64,000 nucleotides of DNA from Isoetes taiwanensis (lineage: Eukaryota > Streptophyta > Lycopodiopsida > Isoetales > Isoetaceae), in NCBI GenBank assembly GCA_021234155.1, contig JAJEKV010000242.1, forward strand, positions 434,001 to 498,000, given 5' to 3'. Position numbers and translations under genes: made by a program. Below the pieces are notes generated by a model, which had not been told where the DNA came from, did not search any database, and worked only from the letters and a program-made list of their open reading frames with translations. How positions within the stretch are numbered: position 1 is the first letter of the stretch; every line of letters begins with the position of its first letter. Below, one piece after another: positions 55,208 through 64,000 of this stretch.

Positions 55208-57770
55208 ATGGCCAAAAAGCTGAATCCACCATGGTTCAAAACTTCATTAAATCTTAGCAAGAAAAAGCGAGAGAGCATGGCAAAGGATCCTCCTTCCACA
55301 TCTCTTTGGCATATATCTTCATCTGCAAGATGCGGAACCGTGATGGACCAGCTCCATGGCTCCCAATACGAAGGAAGATAGCCAACGCAAACGCGTTTCC
55401 CAAAAGAAAGAAAGTGTAGATATGCATGGACACCATAGCCATACCTTCCCTTTTTCTTCTGTTCTGTTTATTCCGGCGCCATAGCCATAGCCATAGCGGT
55501 TGCACTAAGCAAGCTTAATCCCGAGGCTCTCAACAACTGTCGGACCTCTATACCTACACCATCGCCAGTAGCCATCGCCGCCTGCACCAAACTGCCGTAA
55601 ATACCTACACCAAACTGCCGTAACCATACTGCTGGATCTGGGATCTCCTTAGAGCTTCAAGCATGGGGATGGCATGCAATCCGTTTATTCATGTCCTCCA
55701 ATCTGTTTATTTCCTGCCTTGCAAGCTTGCCCAACGCTTGCTCTGAGGGGACCTTCAAAGGGCATTTTTTTTTTAAACAGTTAGAAAAGCAGCTATGGCG
55801 TTCTTCTAAAGCTTTTCTCGAAGCTGCAACAGAGCATGATCTTCCTCTTCTAAATCTGTTTTCGGAGCTATATTCCAACGTCAAGAAGCCCCGCCGTTTT
55901 CTTTGTCCGGATCGGAGCGGCATCAACATAAAACTTCGCAGAACGAAGATGAAGCAGCCCGCCCCGATTTCAAAGGTATGATTGCTGACAAACCTTGTGT
56001 CATGGATTCCCTCCCTTCGCCCTGTTTCTTGTAAAATATGGCTTATCTTGATCCTATTTCTCACAAATTTGTTAGCATTTGTTGCAGTTTCGTCTAGATC
56101 TAGCATGGCAAAGAATCAAGAAAAAAAATGGCAAAGAAAAGGTACAGACCAGTGCCGAAATCTTCAAATTTGGGCTTGAATACCTAGATATTTATAGACC
56201 TTGATGTTTCCCCGGCCTCATCCACCTCAGAAATAGAACTGTATTCCTTATTTTCCAGCTGCAAGTAAGACCTTTTTTCTTCCCGTTCTTGGCTTCTGGC
56301 GGCCGGGCCGGGAGAGGGAGTTCTTTGCAACGATCGACCGTGGGTGGCCGTCTGTGGTTTGGCTGTCAGTGGCTTACCCGATCCAGATCTGCCATAGCCG
56401 GTTAAGAGCGAAAGGTGTCCGCCATAGCGAGGGGGTTCGATTCGAAGCTCATTTCTTCAGGCGGAAGAGGAAGATCAGATCCGGGTGAGTTCGTTTTAGA
56501 TTAAAGTCCCAAAATCGAATAAGCAATTTTTCTTGGTTTCGGTGCGAATGATTCAAGCTTCGGCTATGAAGAATGGAGAATTGCATGGACCGTATTGAAG
56601 CTGCGGCTGAATCGGAAGGCATTAGGAGCGATGGGGGTGACCCAAAAAGAAGTTCCAAAGGTATGTACCAAAGTTCAAATTTCAAGCATGAGCCGAAAAA
56701 AATGGGGGTATAGAAAAGAGTTCAAATTTCAAGCATTAAAAAAAAAAAAAGGCGGGGGTATAGAAAAGACGTTAAAAAACAATTATTAAATAAATACTAA
56801 TATGGCATTATAATTTGACATATTTGTTTATACATTCTAATTTCTCTTTAATAAAAGCACAATTTCATTATAATGGGAAAATTTTAGTAACGGAATTTTT
56901 TATTATGGGGTTGTATAGACCTTATGCGGGGGTTGTATACACATACGTACGACTTCGGGAGATCATAGACCTTATATGAGGGGGTTGTATACACGCGCGT
57001 GCTGTATCATACATACATGAATATTTAGAGAACATAATAACACGGTATCATATACCAACTTCCAAACACATTAGAGACCAAAGTATGAACTATGTATGTC
57101 CCTAGTAACCTTCCCCTGGGTTCCTAACCCTTCCCCTTCCCTTTTCTCTTCGCCTGAGGTCTAACCTAACGCGATCCGGGTTAGGAGTCAAGAGCTCACG
57201 CTTCATCCCAGCTGATTCTTCCCACCATATGGGGTACCTAGTCATTAGAAAAAGTAATTCCACAGGATAATACTCACGGAAGAAGAGCGGACCTAACTCC
57301 ACAAAAACCGATTTGTACTTTCGTTGTAGTACACCCTAATAAGGCCATACATCCGTCTCCTTTACAAATTTCATGAATGAACTCGATATGTATGCATCGG
57401 AGAGTGTGCTAAATATCCAAAGACGAAGAAGAGGCCTCAATTTTTTGTAGCATCTCGTCCAGATAAGGAGGGGTTCAAAGCATTCCCCTCATTGCAAGTC
57501 TCCTATAACATTCAGATGGATTAATTTCCATCGCTGGCTCATGACCACAATCAAATCGCTTCCAGAATGAAGTTGATCAACTCCATTGTAAGCTCCTTGG
57601 TGGGACTGTGGGGCCAACCTCCACCTAAGAAATGGTCCCATAGCTCATCCATTCAGTACAGCATTTAATGCCAGGGCATGCTTTGCAGCCTTCCGAGTAG
57701 CCTTGGGGAGGATTGGGTCCAATCATTTGCAAAAGCAAGCAAGGATCACCAACGGACAAGGAACACGGAG
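55208..57770. other. Mostly non-coding; one exon-like open frame at 55691-55981
   Basis: The plus-strand frame at 55691-55981 (96 codons; LWRSSKAFLEAATEHDLPLL) ends at a good donor AAG|GTATGATTG, but the family is unknown. Near 56660-56770 the phrase AGTTCAAATTTCAAGCAT is duplicated, followed each time by GGGGGTATAGAAAAGA. At 56915-56995 GGGGGTTGTATACAC.(C/T)ACG is duplicated with ATAGACCTTAT.TG. No gene is claimed. Confidence 0.4.
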
Positions 57771-57774
57771 GCGA

Positions 57775-58205
57775 GCAAGTAGCAAGTTCAAGAGCAAGCA
57801 ACAAGTTCAAGTAGCGGGGAGCACGGGGAATGAAGTAGCAAGGAACAAGGATCAAGATCAAGTAGCAAGATGCAATGAACAAGGAAGATCAAGTAGCAAG
57901 AAGATCAAGGAACAAGGAAGATCAAGGAGCAAGAAGCAAGGATCAAGATCAAGTAGCAAGGAACAAGATCAAGTAGCAAGATGACAAGAGCAAGGAACAA
58001 GATCAAGTAGCAAGATCAAGAGCAAGGAACAAGATCAAGTAGCAAGGAGCACCTGAATGAAGTAGCAAGGAACAAGGATCAAGATCAAGTAGCAAGAAGC
58101 AATGAACAAGGAAGATCAAGTAGCAAGAAGATCAAGGAACAAGGAAAATCAAGTAGCAAGAAGATCAAGGAACAAGGAAGATGAAGGAGCAAGAAGCAAG
58201 GATGA
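57775..58205. repeat. AAGTAGCAAGGAACAAG minisatellite
   Basis: Dozens of interspersed 6-12 base words (AAGTAGCAAG, GAACAAGG, ATCAAGATC) make a 430-bp G/A-rich array with higher-order repeats: the segment from about 57832 recurs from about 58054. Non-coding in all frames by composition. Confidence 0.85.
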
Positions 58206-58239
58206 AAAGTGAGAAGTGAAAACAAGGTAAAAGAATTTA

Positions 58240-58380
58240 TAGCTACTTAATCCAATAATGTTGAAGTATAATACCAATAATGTTGAAGTATAATACCAAT
58301 AATGCCGACGATAATACCAATAATGCTCCATGATAATACCAATAATGCTGAAGTATTATACCAATAATGCTACAACGACT
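58240..58380. repeat. CCAATAATG(C/T)TGAAGTATAATA minisatellite
   Basis: About six units of 21-23 bases built on ACCAATAATG, the last ones diverged. Confidence 0.85.
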
Positions 58381-59428
58381 ATAAAAGCAGCTCCATTCGG
58401 TAAGTCATTCATCTCCCATGGCTTATAATATTTATGATGATCAGTTTGAGACCATTCTTTGCTCCATGAGCTACAATGATATTAATCGCTGCATACATAA
58501 AGGTGTTAAGCTGGATCCTTACTTACAATCCAAAGCGTAAGGTCGTGGTGTGATTGCCCTCGGCCTTTTACCTCGTGTTGTGATCCATCTTCTTTGGGTT
58601 CCCCGAGCCATGCCTACGAAATAATGCCATCACAATAGCGAGGATTGATGATGAGTGAATCATCGACTCTATAATGCCATCAATAATATGTGCATCTAAA
58701 TTATATGTATGCCATGAATAATGTGTGCATCAGATGTAATGATGTGTATTAAACACCTATTATAAAAGATGTAAGGATGTTAGTATAAGCATAATGAAAG
58801 CTAATTGATGTATCGACAATGTATTAATTGTCCAAAATGCTTAAGTATTCATTAGAGGAAATTTGAGATCTCATTTCATCCCCATAAGAATCCTCCAATG
58901 GAATGGCTACCCTCTATTAACTGCAATTAATGCAGCACCAACAACTTCATTGCTGTCGTTTTTCCCCCATAACTTTTGATCCACTTGTGAAAATGTTGCG
59001 GCGTTTGTTGCATTAGATGCGGAATGAAAAGATCTTTCCAATGATATATGGTTATGATGTATTTCAATATGGTCATATGCGTTAACCTTAAAAAAATATG
59101 ATTTTTTGCTTATTTCTTATATATTTATATCGTAAAAGATGTATGAATGGGTTATCACTAGATAGATCTTGTGAAGACGAACCCATTCTACAAAACGTTT
59201 TTGAATTGGAGTTCTGGATCAAAAGTTATAATAAAAAAATGATACTACAGAAGTTAGTTGCAACTGCATTAATTACAGGCTGCCACATAATACTGGAATG
59301 AGATATACTGGAGCTCTTCTCTTATTGGACAGTTTAAAAAGCTGACATGGCATTTTAAGCATCCCTTAATGGGACAAAATGTGATTTCATTTTTCCTCTA
59401 ATGATAGCAAAAGAAATTACATACATAA
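58381..59428. other. Gene-free; flank of the DUF7869-type transposase remnant
   Basis: No coding pattern. Could contain the 3' untranslated region and end of that element on the minus strand. Confidence 0.35.
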
Positions 59429-62400
59429 TTATCGAGAACATGACTGAGATGCTGAGCTTTTAGCTAATGCTATGTCCCCCCACATGTCAACAATGTATTT
59501 TGGAATCTGAACAGTCTTCGGTCTTTTGCCATTTGCATCCCATGCATAATGTATGGCATCTAACTTCTCATACCTTGATGGATCTGATGGATTGGGTCGC
59601 CAACGTTTAGTTAAGCAACCTGTATAGTCACGACCAACAGGCATCCACCATGATACATAAATGTGACCATAATTGGTAGACTCTGGATCTAGGATGGCAT
59701 CTTCTTCTGTAAAGCCCAACCACGTTGGAGTTTCATCGTCTCCAGGTCGGACTAAAACGAACATACCTTTCGTAACATGTGCATGAGGATCAAACTCATC
59801 CATAGGCAACACTGGACGCCCATCTGCTGGCCCACAATACGTAGGCAAAGGTCTTACAAGCACAGCGGCTTCATCGACCTCTGGAGTAAATGCAGCTTGT
59901 AGAGGTTCTTGCCTTGTACGCAACCAAAAGTTGTCATTTTGAGGTCGTCCTGGAGATACATCTTCCAAACACAAAAGAATCTCGTTCCAGTAATCCATAG
60001 TTGCTTTGTACTGTCGTGCAAACACACTATCTTCTTGATTTTGCGAAGGAATTCCATAATGCTATGTACTTGTCTTGATGCCGCCCGCCAAAAGCCGTGG
60101 AGATCTTTCAATGTCTTCCTTGGAGGGATATTTTAGGCACCCTCGTTGGTAACGTTGGCTCACCATTTTCATCCTCCTTCCACATTCTTATTCCTTTTTC
60201 CGGAATCCACTCTTTATGGGTTGGTCGTGATCTTATATTGCATAATGGGCCATTTCCCATCCATTTTAAATCGGAATAGCAATGGGTCGGTATGGCTGTT
60301 AGGCGTTGGCCTTTATCGGGATATATCCCTTGACAAAGCCTTTCAAACTGGAACTTCATCCACAAAATATGGAGCAGTGAGACTTTGCATTGCACTTGCT
60401 AAACAAGTAAAGCAACTCTAGGCAAAGTTAGAGCATCCCATGAACTCATTAACGTCGAAAAGTTCCCAAACAATGCATCAATATCATCATGAGTATGCCC
60501 AACCATCATGAATCCAACCTGAATCTCATCGAATACCTTAAGCCATGTCAAATAAGAGAGGTAGGAGAACACATATCTATTTTTATTTTGACCCATGCAT
60601 TATCCAACCGTAAGTAGAGATTTCGAGGAAGAGGATTGAAGCCTTCTAAGTTGGCGTAGAAGATGAAGGCATCTTCTCTTGTGTCCGCTTAGCTTATACG
60701 CAAATGGTCGAGTATCTTTTAGGGCTTGCATCAATTTGCAATCCGTAGTTCTCGCTTCCACACGATCACCGCGACTTGTCTTCTTCCAAGGCAACTCAAG
60801 ATAGTGTAGGATCCTAGAGAGTGATCCAACATGAAAGTTTGAGTCATCCTTCCAAAGATCAAGAGAGAAATGGCCATAAGCCCGCCCCACCATGACCATG
60901 TGTCAATGCTCTCAAAAGCCGCTCTTCAGCGACTTCCTCTCCAAACAGATTTTGGCGAGATGGTGACTTCTGGTGTGAGTGTTTTGACCTGATCCATCTT
61001 ATCATGTATTATGCAAAGGTGACTTTCTCGCTAACGATGTGATAATGCACGCCAATGCCAATATTGACTCCTACAGAACGTTGTTCCAACATATGTGCCC
61101 GCCGTTGAATTGAAAGGTTATGCTCTCCCTTGTATCTTTTGTTCTTTCCAATTTTGCTTGATGACTACACATATGTTACACTTGAGAATGCTGTATTTTT
61201 GCTATGTCGACGCCTGGAAACTCTTTCTTCCAAATATTGTAAAAAGAGGGCAAGGTTACACTCTTTCCCCGCCAATTCTTCCACCACCGCACCCACTTCC
61301 TTATGTATGCTCTTTCTTATTAAGGATGGAAGGAAGTTTGCTAACATTCTCCCTTATATCATCCTTTCCTTTTTGTTTCTATGTGGAATGCCTCCCGCGA
61401 TTCTCACTAATGAAGGTATCAAGCACACTTTCTCAGAGCTAGTGTCATGGATCTAGGCTTCTAGAGTCAGATACCATGTTCACTCGCTTCCACCTAACTC
61501 AACCTCTTCCTCCAACTATAAAACGTCGAAAGCAACTCCTAGAGCCACGGCCATGCGAATTGACAAAGACTCCACCTGAGAGACCACTACTTTCGGCTCC
61601 GACCGCCAGATAAGTTACACTCAACACATCAAAAACAAGCGTAATCCCGCATCGCTTGATTGAGAATAAAATTTTTCTTAAGGCACATACTTGCTCGGGC
61701 CAGTTTTTTTGACACATTCGCCCTGCAAAAGATGTTGATTTTAGAGCACTCTTGATTGACTTGAAGCGCACATCCTCTCCCCGCGCCATATCCCCTTTGA
61801 TTCCCTCCCCACCCTCTTCACATAGTTATATTTCCTTTTCCTCTTGAATTGCTTCTCAACATCAGCTTCAAGCACTCAACTTCGAGTCATCATGTTCGAG
61901 AGCAGCTCGAAGCTTGTAAATGTTGTGAAACCGGGCCCTACCATCATGAAGCAAAACATCATGGGTCTCCCTGTGTTACTAAACATAGCTATAGGCCTCT
62001 CAAAGACAAGCATGACATGACCTCGATATTTTGGTTTCCGTTGGATCTATTATGTTACCCATCGTAGCCCGACCTTTGATACACCCCAAGAACTCATCGC
62101 CTATAGCATCCTGAGGATCACTAAAGACTATATTCGCCTCCGAATATTTAGATCCAATGCAGGAGTGAAGAATGTAGCATGGCAAACCTAGTAGATCTGT
62201 TCTGGAGTAGTAGACTGTCTCATCTTCAGGCTTAAACAACCTGAGACCAAGACGGGCAGCCAGATTCTCATGACCTCCAATCTCCCTACTATCTCGCCTT
62301 CTTCATTTGTTGTCAGTGTTGCTTGGTTCACCACAAAGAGCAAGTGAAAACCGATGTCCGCTGGCTACCCGATGGATGGTGGACTACTAGATGAATCCTC

Positions 62401-62631
62401 TTGTGAAGAGGGCAAATTGAGGGATCTCGAAGACGTATCTTCACTTGAGGGCCACTCATTTGGTTTTACATCCCTCTTAGGCCACTGAATGAATGTGCCT
62501 ACTGCCTCACCAATGTTATCTCCGCCCTCCCCGTGGACCGAAGCTCTGTCGATGGGATCAATGGACTCGCGGACCTCAATTGCTACATTTGAAGGATCTA
62601 TTTCCTTCCCATGAAGAGTGGTTCTATTCAA
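59429..62631 (-). pseudogene. DUF7869-type transposase-like gene, degenerate
   Basis: Minus strand. An acidic Ser-rich beginning may lie at 62631-62365 (ATG MNRTTLHGKEID). Recognisable blocks: IMHDKMDQVKT near 61000, HG.G.AYGHFSLDLWKDDSN near 60890, VGSLSRILHYLE, NPLPRNLYLRLDNA near 60620, then in another frame GQNKNRYVFSYLSYL and EIQVGFMMVGHTHDDIDALF (60580-60440), and a last open stretch from 60025 to 59429 with TWLGFTEEDAI and VGRDYTGCLTKRW. DNx..GQNKNRYVF...VGHTH.DID is the core of DUF7869, an RNase H-like domain in transposon proteins of plants and animals. At least one frameshift lies between DNA and GQNKNR, so the gene is dead. Introns are likely but could not be fixed. No terminal repeats were found. 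Confidence 0.7.
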
Positions 62632-62699
62632 AATATGTCCCCGGGCAACAATTGTGCTTCCGACGAATAGGTTGTACAGGGGAAAATTGAACCTGTTTC

Positions 62700-63170
62700 A
62701 ATCAAGGCGAAACTTTTTTAGAACATATGAATTAGACGAAAAATAAACAATAAACAAGCAAAAGTGGCGCCATTTAGTATAGAAGACAAAATTTTGGTCT
62801 AACTTTGAGCTAAATGGCCATGGCGCCATTTGGTCAAAACAGAATAGTTGATCAAATGGCCATGGCTTCATTTGATCCAAATTCAAACCCATGGCAACAG
62901 GATGTGTGTGAATTTGAACAAATAGCTTCATGGCCCATTTGATCGTGAAGTGCACCGCTTTCGTAAAATGGCTTTATGGCGCCATTTAGCTTCAAATTCA
63001 CACCATTTCAACCTTGCACCATGTTCAACCGAATGGCTTACATGGTTTTATTTTACCAATACACCATTTTAAGGGTATTTGAATAGAATGGGCGCCCGGC
63101 GCCATTTGATCAAGTGGGGAGCCATGAGGCGATTTGACTAAGCTCCATCACAAAATCTACACGTAGGGTG
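62700..63170. repeat. Degenerate repeats with ATGGCGCCATTT palindromes
   Basis: GGCGCC occurs at 62766, 62822, 62978, 63091 and 63098, mostly within ATGGCGCCATTT, alternating with related words (ATGGCTTCATTTGATC, ATGGCCCATTTGATC). The sequence seems to be diverged tandem units of about 50-70 bases. Confidence 0.7.
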
Positions 63171-64000
63171 CCTATGTTATGCATTCTTGCTCCCATTGTC
63201 CGTGATATGTGTCAATAAGAGCGTGCATGCATAACATGGGCACCCCATGCAAACTCGGGCAAGTGAAAACAAGTTTCGTGGTCCCGGCAAGATGAAATTC
63301 AAAGATTTGAACACGCTACACCTACCAGAACATTATTCCTACCAGAAATAGTGGACTTACTTGATATTAGATAGATCCATGGTGGTATGTACTCGAGCAG
63401 TAGATGGAACAGGAAAAAGAAGCTAATCCCAGCAGATGAATTCGCAGAGAACTGAGCGCCAAGAAGAAAGCGCCAAGAATCACCTGGGATTTCTGCGGAG
63501 CTTAAGAAGAAAGCTACCGACAAGACGATGCGCTTTGCAAAGTTTCGCCACGCTGCCTGGAGAAAAGAAGCGCCGCTTTATGCGAGCGGCAAAATAAACG
63601 AACAAAGCGGATTCGAAAGCCGCCTGAACTGCACCGAAAAACGTCAAGGTCGTGGCATGGTCGCCTTAAGAGGGAGAACGGCGACAAAGAGGGAGCTTTA
63701 AATACAAAGTACAATTTTAAAAGCGGACCATTCGACTTCGGACAAGTGGCGTTTGAAATTTCAATTCACGGGCGGAATTTTAAATTTTGTGGTGGCAAAT
63801 TTTCAAATTACTTCGCGGGATTTTTGAATTCTATGTTCAAATTTGGGCGGGCAGTAGGGGGGAAAGACGAATTTCAAAATTCAATTTTGGCGGGCATGGG
63901 CGCTCGACCGCCCATCGCATATGCATGCTCACTGGACGGCCACCGGCCACGCCTGGCATGGCTTAAGCGGCATGTACCGGCTGACCACGGCCCTAGCCGC
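63171..64000. other. Gene-free, GC-box-rich end
   Basis: The minus-strand frames near 63523-63299 and 63714-63514 are not recognised. From 63760 to 63900, AATTT words alternate with GCGGG words (TTCGCGGGATTTTTG, TTTGGGCGGGC, TTTTGGCGGGC), as in an E2F-type promoter or a diverged repeat. Confidence 0.35.

Noticed and set aside
57703-57984. Lys/Gln/Ser-rich ORF in the minisatellite
   Set aside because: Produced by the AAGTAGCAAG repeat; no start context or domain.

Overview
The window reads as nuclear DNA of a land plant, A+T-rich, intron-containing and heavily loaded with transposable elements. The only gene that can be rebuilt end to end is a 12-exon plastid homogentisate solanesyltransferase (HST) on the minus strand at 7325-12378: its exon lengths sum to 1149 bases and splice in frame into 382 codons plus a stop. 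Plant gene fragments elsewhere (filament-like plant protein, H+-pyrophosphatase, DRP5A-type dynamin, SDS22-like, JmjC, LRR receptor) agree with a plant. A large-genome fern or other non-model vascular plant would fit the repeat load, but that is inference and the species is not determined.

Layout. 0-7 kb: 3' end of a non-LTR element with a (TTCTA)n tail, two MITEs, and a broken protein-kinase fragment. 7.3-12.4 kb: HST. 13.3-14.1 kb: degenerate Ty3/gypsy integrase. 16.1-16.6 kb: FCP1/SCP-like phosphatase fragment lacking the catalytic aspartates. 17.6-18.3 kb: a short retroposon with a 13-bp target-site duplication (TSD), inserted beside a 181-bp tandem duplication. 18.6-19.1 kb: a small two-exon acidic protein gene. 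19.7-24.2 kb: a decayed copy of an unnamed transposase-like family, split by a poly-A retroposon that itself carries a multimeric TRIM (terminal-repeat retrotransposon in miniature). 24.6-25.6 kb: pogo/CENP-B-like DDE transposase remnant. 26.7-34.3 kb: a Ty3/gypsy element on the minus strand, internally deleted between gag and RNase H, and interrupted by a 5,024-bp hAT-type DNA transposon with 12-bp terminal repeats and a perfect 8-bp TSD. That hAT element carries the first exon of a filament-like plant protein. 34.4-36.2 kb: vacuolar H+-pyrophosphatase exon, Ty1/copia reverse-transcriptase remnant and an oxidoreductase fragment. 37-47.5 kb: gene-poor, A-rich repeats with tandem duplications and a dispersed block containing a 30-bp palindrome. 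47.8-54.5 kb: an island of gene fragments in mixed orientation (DRP5A, SDS22-like, JmjC, LRR receptor, FAD monooxygenase) with two copies of a hairpin motif suggestive of a gene-capturing transposon. 54.6-58.4 kb: polypurine tract, hairpin pair and minisatellites. 59.4-62.6 kb: degenerate DUF7869-type transposase gene. 62.7-64 kb: GGCGCC-rich degenerate repeats and a GC-box-rich end.

Functionally the window holds one active-looking plastoquinone-pathway gene inside a graveyard of nested mobile elements that repeatedly carry exons of host genes. The best-supported novel structures are the hAT-in-gypsy nest with its captured exon, the TRIM concatemer with an intact 5-bp TSD, and the decayed DFAENY/SDGAASQFKGK transposase-like gene. 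All identifications are from reading the translations and recalling family motifs; no database search was run.
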